Assembly (NCBI RefSeq): GCF_007692535.1
Contig: NZ_REBW01000111.1
Span: 1 to 46,581 of the forward strand
DNA from: Thioalkalivibrio sp.
Lineage (GTDB): Bacteria; Pseudomonadota; Gammaproteobacteria; Ectothiorhodospirales; Ectothiorhodospiraceae
Reading direction: 5' to 3'
DNA: 46,581 nucleotides
Shown: one piece after another, positions 31,423-42,541 of the stretch
Position numbering within the stretch: the stretch's first letter is position 1
Layout: each line of letters opens with the position of its first letter
Made by a program: the position numbers and the translations under genes
The notes under the pieces: generated by a model
Seen by the model: the letters and a program-made list of their open reading frames with translations, nothing else
Database searches by the model: none
What the model was told of the DNA's origin: nothing

Positions 31423-32232
31423 TCAGCCCCCGAACAGGCGTCCGAAGAAGCCTTTTTTCTCTAGCGTGGTGAAGCGGTAAGGACGCTCCTCACCCAGGAA
31501 CCGTGCCACGGCGTCCAGGTAGGCCTGGCCCGCATCCGAATCCTCGTCCAGCACCACCGGGACGCCGGAGTTCGAGGCATTCAGCACCGCCTGGGATTCC
31601 GGGATCACTCCAAGCAGGTCGATCGACAGGATGTCCTGCACATCCTCGATGCTCAGCATCTCGCCCTTGTCGACCCTGGCCGGCGAATACCGGGTCAGCA
31701 GCAGCGTCGCGGGAATGGCCCCTCCACCCTGCTCCGCCTTCTTCGTCTTGCTGGCGAGAATGCCCAGCATGCGGTCGGAGTCCCGAACACTCGAGACCTC
31801 CGGGTTGGTCACGACGATCGCCTCGTCCGCAAAGTACGACGCCATCAGCGCACCGCGCTCGATCCCGGCCGGGCTGTCGCAGATCACGAACTCGAACTCC
31901 TTCGCAAGCTCGCCCAGCACGCGTTCGACACCTTCGGTGGTCAGCGCCTCCTTGTCGCGCGTCTGGGACGCGGGGAGGATGAAGAGATTGTCGGTGCGCT
32001 TGTCCTTGATCAGTGCCTGACGGAGATTGGCATCGCCATTGATCACGTTGACGAAGTCGTACACCACCCGGCGCTCGCAGCCCATGATCAGGTCGAGGTT
32101 GCGCAGACCCACGTCGAAATCCACGACCGCCGTCTTGCGCCCCTGCAGGGCGAGACCGGTTGCGATCGCGGCTGACGTGGTGGTCTTGCCAACCCCGCCC
32201 TTGCCCGAGGTAATTACTACAATGCGTGCCAT
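31423..32232 (-). CDS. minD: Septum site-determining ATPase MinD
   Basis: Membrane-cycling ATPase that recruits MinC and interacts with MinE. The 269-aa sequence opens with the deviant Walker A motif [38 protein letters not shown] and [31 protein letters not shown] (only DSPAGIE need be noted) are typical. The C-terminal amphipathic membrane helix is visible as [16 protein letters not shown]. It is the middle gene of minC-minD-minE. Confidence 0.97.
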   Translation of the reverse strand: MARIVVITSGKGGVGKTTTSAAIATGLALQGRKTAVVDFDVGLRNLDLIMGCERRVVYDFVNVINGDANLRQALIKDKRTDNLFILPASQTRDKEALTTEGVERVLGELAKEFEFVICDSPAGIERGALMASYFADEAIVVTNPEVSSVRDSDRMLGILASKTKKAEQGGGAIPATLLLTRYSPARVDKGEMLSIEDVQDILSIDLLGVIPESQAVLNASNSGVPVVLDEDSDAGQAYLDAVARFLGEERPYRFTTLEKKGFFGRLFGG

Positions 32233-32271
32233 AGAGCCTGCATCTCCTTGAGTACGGCGTCTTGCGATCGC

Positions 32272-33024
32272 CTAGATTTCCGTAATGTGAATGGTTTCAC
32301 CGGACAGGGTGACCAGGCGATTCTCCCCGCGCTCGCCGTCGACAATGTCTTCGGCGATCCGGTAGTGTCCGCCGATGGACACCAGTTCCGCATCCAGGCG
32401 CCGGCAAAAGATGTGGGCGGAAACCAGGCCGCGCACCCCCGCGAGGGCCCTGCCGCGAAGCGTGCCATAAACGTGGATGTGGCCGTCCGCAAGAACCTCG
32501 GCCCCGGCCGACACCGCACCGGTCACGATCAGGTCGCCGCCCCGCGCGTAGATCTGCTGTCCCGAACGCACCGGCTGGTTCACCACCCGGGTCGGGGTGT
32601 GCACCGCGGGAACCGGCGCCGCCGCCTCGGGCGGGGCGGCTTCGGCCGGCTTCGCACGCGGCGCGGGGGCCTCCGACGCGGACTTGCCGCCCAGCACCAG
32701 CAGCGGCAGGCCGCTGGCCTCGGCCAGGGGTTCGGTGGCGGTGGCGCCCTGATGGATGCCGATCAGCTTGAAGCCATGCCGACGCACGTGCTCGAGCGCG
32801 ACCAGCAGATCAGGAACCGGCACCGGACCGAGCCCCTCCAGGTCCGCCACGACCGGCATATCGCGCATCAACTCGGGCGCCTCTGCCATGCGGGCGCCCA
32901 GTGCGGCGTCGAGCTCCGCGGCGTCAACGGTGTGCAGGCGGAGGATCGAGACCAGCATCATCCGGCCCTTGAGTTCGATGGCGCGCAGGGTCGTTCCCCT
33001 CGCGCTGGCAGCGTCAGGTGGCAT
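32272..33024 (-). CDS. minC: Septum site-determining protein MinC
   Basis: Inhibitor of FtsZ polymerisation brought to the membrane by MinD. The 250-aa protein has an N-terminal FtsZ-inhibitory domain (IELKGRMMLVSILRLHTVDAAEL, partial quote), an Ala/Pro-rich linker (AEAAPPEAAAPVPAVHTPT), and a C-terminal beta-helix that binds MinD (RSGQQIYARGGDLIVTGAVS and GHIHVYGTLRGRALAGVRG). It is 39 bp ahead of minD. A TACAAT -10-like box lies at 33082-33077 on the minus strand, with a poor -35. Confidence 0.95.
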   Translation of the reverse strand: MPPDAASARGTTLRAIELKGRMMLVSILRLHTVDAAELDAALGARMAEAPELMRDMPVVADLEGLGPVPVPDLLVALEHVRRHGFKLIGIHQGATATEPLAEASGLPLLVLGGKSASEAPAPRAKPAEAAPPEAAAPVPAVHTPTRVVNQPVRSGQQIYARGGDLIVTGAVSAGAEVLADGHIHVYGTLRGRALAGVRGLVSAHIFCRRLDAELVSIGGHYRIAEDIVDGERGENRLVTLSGETIHITEI

Positions 33025-33173
33025 GGGGCACCAAAAAGAACGGGTTCAGGGGCATCGACAGATCCGGCATCGGCGCATTGTATCGTTTCGCGGCCCTGAA
33101 GACAGGGGCCGGACAGTGCGATCCTGCCCGGGTGGGCCGCCAACGGCAAGCCCCACGCGTCCGGGCGACGGCA

Positions 33174-33938
33174 TCAGGCCCTGGGCGGCCCCGGGATCAA
33201 AGCGTTGGTGCGCTGCGCGTATTCGCGATAACCGGGCCGGCTCCCGCTCAGATGCTGGTCCAGCAGCGTCACGCCGGAAACCCGCAGGATCAGGAAGATC
33301 ATCAACGCGACGCTGGGCAGGGCCCACCAGCCGCCGAACGCCAGCGCGATCAGGCCGTAGCCGAGCCAGAGGACGATCTCGCCGAAGTAGTTCGGGTGCC
33401 GGCTGAAATGCCAGAGACCCCGATCCATCACCTTGCCCCGGTTTGCGGGATCGGCCTTGAAACGGGCAAGCTGCCAGTCGGCGACCGACTCGTACACGAA
33501 GCCGAACAGCCAGACCGCCCAGCCCAGCCACACGAGAGTCCAGAGCGGGCTGCCACCCTGCACGCTGGCCAGCATCGGCAGCCCGATCACCGCCACCAGG
33601 GCGCCCTGCAACCAGAAGATCGTGAACAGGCTGCGCACGGCGAAGGCGTAGTCGGAGCGGTCCTCGCGCATCGCCGAGTACCGGGCGTCCTCGCCATGAC
33701 CCCAGTTGCGCCAGCTGATGTGCGCCGACAGGCGCAGGCCCCAGAGCGTCACCGGCACGAGCATGACCCAGGCCGTCGCCGGTGTGCCCGCGAGCAGCCA
33801 CCATACGAATGCGACGACGATGAAGCCCAGCCCCCAAACGCGGTCCACCAGGCTCGCGTCACGGAGCGGTACGCTGAAGATCCAGACCAGACTCATCAGC
33901 GCAATCGCCGCGAGCAGTCCCATGATGAAAAGCGTCAT
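33174..33938 (-). CDS. DUF1295 membrane protein (steroid 5-alpha-reductase-like)
   Basis: Polytopic membrane protein with the DUF1295 / 3-oxo-5-alpha-steroid 4-dehydrogenase C-terminal fold. The C-terminal marks are DRGLWHFSRHPNYFGEIVLWLGYGL (short form: SRHPNYFGE) and LLDQHLSGSRPGYREYAQRT. These proteins are thought to be NAD(P)H-dependent reductases of lipid double bonds; the substrate here is unknown. I place the start at 33938 (MTLFIMGLL), because GGAAGG lies nine bases before it but directly abuts the ATG at 33947. It follows a CFA-synthase-like gene 89 bp upstream, so the two may act on the same methylated fatty acyl chain. Confidence 0.82.
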   Translation of the reverse strand: MTLFIMGLLAAIALMSLVWIFSVPLRDASLVDRVWGLGFIVVAFVWWLLAGTPATAWVMLVPVTLWGLRLSAHISWRNWGHGEDARYSAMREDRSDYAFAVRSLFTIFWLQGALVAVIGLPMLASVQGGSPLWTLVWLGWAVWLFGFVYESVADWQLARFKADPANRGKVMDRGLWHFSRHPNYFGEIVLWLGYGLIALAFGGWWALPSVALMIFLILRVSGVTLLDQHLSGSRPGYREYAQRTNALIPGPPRA

Positions 33939-33947
33939 CGAATCCAT

Positions 33948-33992
33948 CCTTCCGTTTTCAGGCCTTCCGTTTTCAGGGCACCGTTTTCAGGA
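33948..33992. repeat. Short tandem repeat with ribosome-site-like units
   Basis: Three tandem units, CCTTCCGTTTTCAGG twice and a partial GCACCGTTTTCAGG, lie between the methyltransferase and DUF1295 genes. Read on the minus strand each full unit is CCTGAAAACGGAAGG and carries a Shine-Dalgarno-like GGAAGG. Copy-number change here could alter the spacing or strength of translation signals ahead of DUF1295. Confidence 0.7.
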
Positions 33993-34036
33993 ACTTCCCG
34001 CCGGCACGCCCGCGCGTACGCACGCTGGCCAAACGA

Positions 34037-35083
34037 TCACCCGGGTCCGGCCTCTTCGGGGCGTTGGAACAGCACGTGGGAGACGAACCACTCGTTGCCG
34101 TCACGGTAGCCGAACAGCTCGGCGCAGGCCATGTAAAACATGCGCCAGCGCTGGAACCACCGCCCCGCGTCGGCGCCGTAGGTCTGCTCGAACAGCGGCA
34201 TGATCGCATCCCGCGCCGCGTCCTGCCGGCGCAGCCACTCGTTGCAGGTCCGCTCGTAGTGCCGCCCGTTGACGCGCCACTGCCGGATCACCTGCAGATC
34301 GGCCTGGAAGTGCCGTGCCAGGTCGTCGGAGGGCATCAGGCCGTCACGGAAGAAGTAACGACCCATCCAGTTCCCCGCACCCTCGCTCTCGAAGAAGTAG
34401 GCTTGCTCGCGGTGGCTGAATACGTGCACGAAGAGCCTGCCGCCGGGCCGCAGCCAGGTCGATGCTCGCCGCAGCAGCTCCTCCCAGTTGCGCATGTGCT
34501 CGAACATTTCGATGGACACGACGCGGTCGAACCCCGGTTGATCCGGGGCAAACTCGTTCATGTCACGGGTGACCACGCGCAGGTTGCCCAGGCCGCGCTC
34601 GTCGCGGCACGCCTCGATGAAGGCGCGCTGTGAATGCGAGTTGGAAACCGCAGTGACTTCGCTGCCGGGATAGTGCGCGGCCATCCACAGCGACAGCGAA
34701 CCCCAGCCGCAGCCCAGTTCGAGAATGCGTTGCCCGTCCGCGAGACCGGCGCGCTCGCAGGTGACACGGAGCATCCGCGCCTCGGCGGCGTCGAGGTCGC
34801 CGACGTCTTCATCCCAGCGACAGCAGGAATATTTCAGGTGCTCGCCGAGGCAAAGACGGAAATAGTCGGCCGGGACCTCGTAGTGCTGTTCGTTGGCCAC
34901 TTCGGTCGACAGCGCCACCGGGGCGGCCCGCATCGCCTCGAGCAGCGCCTGCCGCTGCTCCATCGCGGCCTCGACCTCCCGCCCCGCGTCGCGCAGCCGC
35001 TGCCGCAGCAGCTGCCGTATGCCGAAGCGAACCGCGGCGTCCGGCAGCCAGCGCCGCTCCGCCCAATCGATCAATGTCTGCAT
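34037..35083 (-). CDS. Cyclopropane-fatty-acid-synthase-like methyltransferase
   Basis: SAM-dependent methyltransferase of the CFA synthase group, acting on double bonds of membrane fatty acyl chains in known members. The 348-aa protein has HYEVPADYFRLCLGEHLKYS, the SAM site RILELGCGWGSLSLWMA, VSIEMFEHMRNWEELLRR, and the late FERTCNEWLRR-like ERTCNEWLRR and RWRMFYMACAELFGY segments. It is shorter than E. coli Cfa (382 aa), mostly at the N-terminus. The product could be a cyclopropane, a methylene or a methyl branch; a DUF1295 reductase-like gene follows on the same strand, which favours a reduced methyl branch. Confidence 0.85.
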   Translation of the reverse strand: MQTLIDWAERRWLPDAAVRFGIRQLLRQRLRDAGREVEAAMEQRQALLEAMRAAPVALSTEVANEQHYEVPADYFRLCLGEHLKYSCCRWDEDVGDLDAAEARMLRVTCERAGLADGQRILELGCGWGSLSLWMAAHYPGSEVTAVSNSHSQRAFIEACRDERGLGNLRVVTRDMNEFAPDQPGFDRVVSIEMFEHMRNWEELLRRASTWLRPGGRLFVHVFSHREQAYFFESEGAGNWMGRYFFRDGLMPSDDLARHFQADLQVIRQWRVNGRHYERTCNEWLRRQDAARDAIMPLFEQTYGADAGRWFQRWRMFYMACAELFGYRDGNEWFVSHVLFQRPEEAGPG

Positions 35084-35241
35084 ACCGCCCCCTGGTCACT
35101 TCCTTCTCATCGACTGGGCGAATGGCGATCGGTTCCACTGCGCGGCCCGCGTAAGGGGCCGTGAGCGACGCGAATTCCAGCGCCCGGCGTTTTCGGTGCG
35201 GGGTCCGGACCGGGCGCGGTTTGGCTGCGCCTCACGGCACC

Positions 35242-38844
<3,603 letters not shown>

Positions 38845-38943
38845 ATGCGATCTCCCGAATCCTGCCACGCGCGAGGCTCCCGGGAGGGTAGCGACTTCCC
38901 GGCGAAGGTCCTCCCGCGGCACGCTTGCACGTATCATCGCCCC

Positions 38944-39723
38944 ATGACGACGCACTGGCGCGCAGCCCTGGTGGCCCTGGTCCTGACGGCAATGGCGGCG
39001 TTCACCGCCTGGCTGCCACCCCTGCCCCAGCCCGAGGCCTACCACGCCTTCGCCGAAACGCGGACCCTGCTGGGCATCCCACACTTCGGTGACGTGCTGT
39101 CGAATCTCGCCTTCGTGCTGGTGGGATTCCTGGGCCTGGCCTGGTTCCTCCGCAACCGGCGGCGGCTGCACCGGCATTTCGTGCACCCCGTCGAAGCCTG
39201 GCCCTACCTGTGTGCGTTCGGCGGAATCGTGCTGGTCGGCGTCGGCTCGGCCTACTACCACTGGGATCCGACCCACCAGCGTCTGTACTGGGACCGGCTG
39301 GCGATGAGCATCACCTTCATGGCCGTCTTCGCGGCGATCGTCGGCGAGCGCACGCAGCATCGTGCGGGACTGATCGCGCTGCCGATCCTGATTCTGCTGG
39401 GCATGGCCGGAACCACGCACTGGCTGCTCACCGAACTCCACGGCGCCGGCGACCTGCGCCTGTACCTGTTGACGCAGGCGCTGCCGCTGATCGTCGGCAC
39501 GCTGCTGATCCTGCTGTACCGCAGCCCCTACACCCGTGGCGGGGATTTCATCATTGCCGCGGGCTGGTACCTGCTCGCGCTCGCGGCGCAGAATCAGGAC
39601 CACGCCATCCACTCGCTGACCGCGGGCTGGATCAGCGGCCATACCCTGAAGCACCTGCTCGCAGCCACCGCGATCTACTGGATTCTCAGGATGCTGCAAC
39701 TCCGGCGCATCCGCGGCGGCTGA
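38944..39723 (+). CDS. Alkaline-ceramidase-like membrane protein (CREST superfamily)
   Basis: Polytopic membrane protein of 259 aa. About seven hydrophobic segments are visible, with the conserved polar motifs of the CREST hydrolase superfamily: [35 protein letters not shown] (short form SAYYH...WDRLAM) and a C-terminal [16 protein letters not shown]. In known members these Ser, Asp and His residues form a zinc amidase site. The substrate in this bacterium is unknown, since ceramides are not expected in most gammaproteobacteria. The ATG at 38944 has no clear ribosome site and may be near a leaderless start; the divergent oxoprolinase gene is 99 bp away. Confidence 0.78.
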   Translation: MTTHWRAALVALVLTAMAAFTAWLPPLPQPEAYHAFAETRTLLGIPHFGDVLSNLAFVLVGFLGLAWFLRNRRRLHRHFVHPVEAWPYLCAFGGIVLVGVGSAYYHWDPTHQRLYWDRLAMSITFMAVFAAIVGERTQHRAGLIALPILILLGMAGTTHWLLTELHGAGDLRLYLLTQALPLIVGTLLILLYRSPYTRGGDFIIAAGWYLLALAAQNQDHAIHSLTAGWISGHTLKHLLAATAIYWILRMLQLRRIRGG

Positions 39724-39782
39724 CAGTCGGGAGTTAGCCGCGACGGCGAATGACGGCCTACGGCCTCTTCCGCCCCGCTTGT

Positions 39783-39861
39783 GGAGTGCGGGAGCTTGCT
39801 CCCGCTATTTGGTGCGGGGAATCGCCCAGCTCCCGACAGCGGCGGCAAGCCGCCGCACTCC
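39783..39861. repeat. REP/BIME-type palindromic repeat
   Basis: An outer inverted pair GGAGTGC (39783-39789) and GCACTCC (39855-39861) encloses two perfect hairpins: GCGGGAG-CTTG-CTCCCGC (39788-39805) and GCGGCGG-CAAG-CCGCCGC (39839-39856). It lies between two convergent genes, the usual location of such elements. The layout (outer pair and two inner hairpins) is the same as the MITE core, but the sequence is a different family. No gene is visible between 39724 and 39907. Confidence 0.75.
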
Positions 39862-39907
39862 ATAGGCGCTCCGCTTTCATCCTTCGGGGTGGCGCAGGGC
39901 CGTGGGC

Positions 39908-40141
39908 TCAACGTTCCTCCGCCTCCAGCTGACGCCGCCGCTGCTCGCCCGTGTCCTGCATGAACTGCTGCATCTGTTCCTCGAACACGGGCAGGTCCTG
40001 CGGCCGCTGCGGCACGCGCGGCACCTCAGGCCCGGACCCGGCTGCAGGAACGTCGATCGAGCGATCCGGGATCCCGCCGATCTGCCGGTACAGCAGCAGA
40101 CCGACGATCAGCAGGGCCGCGAGCAGCAGGATCAGGCGCAT
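39908..40141 (-). CDS. Small membrane-anchored protein, 77 aa
   Basis: I do not recognise the family. The first 17 residues (MRLILLLAALLIVGLLL) form one membrane helix or an uncleaved signal, followed by a Pro-rich segment (GPEVPRVPQRPQDLPVFEEQ) and a charged C-terminal helix (QQFMQDTGEQRRRQLEAEER). It starts 6 bp after the dksA-family stop, so the two are surely co-transcribed. No ribosome site stands out, which suggests translational coupling with dksA. Confidence 0.62.
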   Translation of the reverse strand: MRLILLLAALLIVGLLLYRQIGGIPDRSIDVPAAGSGPEVPRVPQRPQDLPVFEEQMQQFMQDTGEQRRRQLEAEER

Positions 40142-40147
40142 GGCCGG

Positions 40148-40558
40148 TCAATCGGCCCGGCGATGTTCGTCCCGCTCGTGGGCCTCCTGGGCCTCGACGC
40201 TCAGGGTGGCGATGGGGCGTGCCTCCAGGCGGGCCAGCCCGATGGGTTCACCGGTCTCCTCGCAATAGCCGTATTCGCCGCGCTCGATCCTGCGGATCGC
40301 GGCGTCGATCTTGCCGATCAGCTTGCGGTAGCGGTCCCGCGTACGCAGCTCGAGGCTGGCCTCGGACTCGTGGGTGGCCCGATCATTCGGATCGGGCTCC
40401 TGCCAGTTCTCGGTGCGCAGGTGTTCCAGTGTCTGCTCGGATTCGTCGATCAACTCGTCCCGCCAGACCTCCAGCTTGCGCCGGAAATAGTCGAGCTGGC
40501 GCGGGTTCATGTACGGCTCGTCGGCCGAGGGTCGGTATTCCTGTGATGCTGTGTCCAT
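40148..40558 (-). CDS. DksA/TraR-family protein with degenerate zinc finger
   Basis: RNA polymerase secondary-channel regulator of the DksA type, 136 aa. The coiled-coil tip motif DxxDxA is intact as DPNDRAT (Asp56, Asp59, Ala61), so ppGpp-linked function is plausible. The zinc finger keeps only one of four cysteines: YGYCEETGEPIGLARLEARP has Cys99 but Thr replaces the second, and TLSVEAQ has Ser and Ala in place of the last two. The chain therefore should not bind zinc in the usual way, as with zinc-independent DksA2-type paralogues. AAAGGA precedes the ATG at good spacing. It is followed by a small membrane protein gene. Confidence 0.88.
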   Translation of the reverse strand: MDTASQEYRPSADEPYMNPRQLDYFRRKLEVWRDELIDESEQTLEHLRTENWQEPDPNDRATHESEASLELRTRDRYRKLIGKIDAAIRRIERGEYGYCEETGEPIGLARLEARPIATLSVEAQEAHERDEHRRAD

Positions 40559-40637
40559 GCCAACGTCCTTTCACTCGACGCGTCCCGACCGGATCGCCGG
40601 GGCGGGAAACGGTAGTCATTGTTCCTGCAATTCGACC

Positions 40638-40645
40638 AGTATAGT
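40638..40645. promoter_or_regulatory. Symmetric -10 box between dksA-family gene and cpdA
   Basis: The octamer AGTATAGT reads TATAGT on the plus strand and TATACT on the minus strand, so a single site could serve as the -10 element for both divergent genes. It lies 80 bp before the dksA-family ATG and 68 bp before the cpdA GTG. The -35 regions are weak on both strands (TTGTTC on plus, 15-bp spacing). Confidence 0.35.
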
Positions 40646-40712
40646 CCAAGGCGTTACCTTACTGCGCGCGGACGAACGGGCCGCACCATGAGAAGCAAGA
40701 TCGGGGGACCAC

Positions 40713-41507
40713 GTGGCGACGAAGCAGAGTGACATCACCGTCATCCAGATCACGGACATGCACCTGGGCCGGACGCCCGGTCCGATCCGTTCCGGTTACC
40801 CTGACAGCGATGCGCAGCTGGCTGCGGTTCTCGAAGACCTCACACGACAGCACGATGCGCCGGACCTGGTGCTGGTCACCGGCGATCTGGCCGAGGACCC
40901 GGAGACGCCGGTATACGAACGTCTCCTCGGGCATCTGTCCGCCATACCGGCCCCGATCGTTGCGCTGGCCGGCAACCACGACGATCACGCGATCGCCCGC
41001 CGCAGCTTCATCGACGCCGGGCATGGCTTCGACGGCGAGCGGGTCCTGGGCAACTGGCTGATCATCGGTCTCGATTCCTCCTGGTCCGGGCATGCCGGGG
41101 GGCTGGCCTCCGCCACGGAGTTGCAGCGCATCGAAGACGCGATCAGCCGGCATCCCGAGCACTGGGTGCTGGTGGCCGTACATCACCCGGTGGTGTCGGT
41201 GGGCAGTCTGTGGCTGGACCGCATCGGCCTGAGCAACGGCGGCGAACTGCTGGCCCTGCTGGAGCAGCATCGGCAGGTACGCGCCTGCGTCTTCGGCCAC
41301 ATCCACCAGGCCTTCGACCGGATGCACGGCTCGATCCGTCTGCTCGGCTGCCCGTCCACCCTGGTGCAGTTCCAGCCGGGATCGCTGCTGTTCGCGCTGG
41401 ACCCGGCCGAAGCCGGCTACCGGATCCTGCGGCTGTACCCGGACGGCGGGCTGGACACCACGGTCCGGCGTGTGCCCGGAACCCGACCGGCGGCGCTGGC
41501 CGAATGA
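40713..41507 (+). CDS. cpdA: 3',5'-cyclic-AMP phosphodiesterase CpdA-like
   Basis: Class III metallophosphodiesterase that hydrolyses cAMP in known members. The 264-aa protein carries the full metal-binding set in order: ITDMHLG, VTGDLAEDPE, LAGNHDDH, VHHPVV, and FGHIHQAFD. The start is GTG at 40713, with GGGGG five bases upstream. The stop overlaps the next gene as ATGA, so it forms one operon with amgK and murU. cAMP turnover would link to Vfr/CRP control, which regulates type IV pili in Pseudomonas, but no such link is shown here. Other phosphoester substrates remain possible. Confidence 0.9.
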   Translation: MATKQSDITVIQITDMHLGRTPGPIRSGYPDSDAQLAAVLEDLTRQHDAPDLVLVTGDLAEDPETPVYERLLGHLSAIPAPIVALAGNHDDHAIARRSFIDAGHGFDGERVLGNWLIIGLDSSWSGHAGGLASATELQRIEDAISRHPEHWVLVAVHHPVVSVGSLWLDRIGLSNGGELLALLEQHRQVRACVFGHIHQAFDRMHGSIRLLGCPSTLVQFQPGSLLFALDPAEAGYRILRLYPDGGLDTTVRRVPGTRPAALAE

Positions 41508-42541
41508 GCGACTCTGCAATGCCGGTCGACGCGGACCCTCGTGCCCTGGCGCTGAACCGATGGCTGCGAAACATCGACCCGGAGTTCACCCCGGCGCAGC
41601 CGATGGGCAGCGATGCCAGCTTCCGGCGCTACTTTCGCAGTCAGCGGGGCGGGATCCGCCACGTGATCATGGATGCCCCGCCGGAACGCGAAGACACTGC
41701 GCCGTTCCTGCAGGTGGCGGGACTCCTGCACGCGATCGGTCTGCGGGCACCCGGAATCCTGGCCAGCGACCCGGATCAGGGCTTCATCCTGCTCGAGGAC
41801 CTCGGCGACCGGACCTTCACCCGCGCCCTCGCGAACGGCGTGCCCGAACCGGAACTGTACCGGCTCGCCACCTCGACCCTGCTCGCACTGCAGGCGCGCT
41901 GGCTCGAGCGCGGCGCGGCAGGACTTCCCGAGGCGGACGCCCTGCCCCGCTACGACACGGACCTCCTGCTGCAAGAGGTCCGCCTGTTCATCGAATGGTA
42001 CTGGCCCGAGGTCCGGGGCGCCGCCGTGCCTCGGGTGGTCGAGGACGCCTTCGAGCAGGCCTGGCGCGGGGTGCTCGACGCGCTGCCCGCCCTGCCCGGG
42101 ACCCTGGTACTGCGCGACTTTCACGTCGACAACCTGATGCTGCTGCCGGCAGGCCGGGGGACCGACGCCTGCGGCCTGCTCGATTTTCAGGATGCCGTGC
42201 TCGGCAGCCCCGCCTATGACCTGGTCTCCCTGCTGGAGGATGCGCGGCGCGATGTCTCGCCCGACGTTGTCGCGGAAAACCTGGAAACGACGCTTGCCGA
42301 AGGCCGCTGGCCGTCCGCAGCGTTTCTGCATCATTACCGGGTCCTGGGTGCGCAGCGCACGGTCAAGATCATCGGCATCTTCACCCGGCTGGCCCGGCGC
42401 GATCACAAGCCCGGCTACCAGGTCCACCAGCCACGGCTTTGGCGCCTGCTGGAGCGTAGTCTGGAGCAGCCGGAACTGGAGCCGGTCGCGAGCTGGTTCC
42501 GTCGGCATTTCCGCAGAGACGGGCGACCGTGCGTGCGATGA
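41504..42541 (+). CDS. amgK: Anomeric MurNAc/GlcNAc kinase AmgK
   Basis: Kinase of the aminoglycoside phosphotransferase fold that phosphorylates MurNAc at C1 in the cell-wall recycling bypass. It is 345 aa from the ATG at 41504, which overlaps the cpdA stop. Visible features are GSDASFRRYFRSQ, HVIMDAPPEREDTAPFLQV, ILLEDLGDRTFTRAL, the catalytic loop VLRDFHVDNLMLLP, and the metal-binding LLDFQDAVLGSPAYDLVSLLEDARRD (short form LLDFQDAV). The following murU gene overlaps its 3' end, and this pairing strongly supports AmgK rather than a resistance enzyme. Confidence 0.92.
   Translation: MSDSAMPVDADPRALALNRWLRNIDPEFTPAQPMGSDASFRRYFRSQRGGIRHVIMDAPPEREDTAPFLQVAGLLHAIGLRAPGILASDPDQGFILLEDLGDRTFTRALANGVPEPELYRLATSTLLALQARWLERGAAGLPEADALPRYDTDLLLQEVRLFIEWYWPEVRGAAVPRVVEDAFEQAWRGVLDALPALPGTLVLRDFHVDNLMLLPAGRGTDACGLLDFQDAVLGSPAYDLVSLLEDARRDVSPDVVAENLETTLAEGRWPSAAFLHHYRVLGAQRTVKIIGIFTRLARRDHKPGYQVHQPRLWRLLERSLEQPELEPVASWFRRHFRRDGRPCVR

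Noticed and set aside
41504-42541. amgK as an aminoglycoside resistance phosphotransferase
   Set aside because: The fold is shared, but the overlap with murU and the protein's motif pattern indicate cell-wall sugar recycling.
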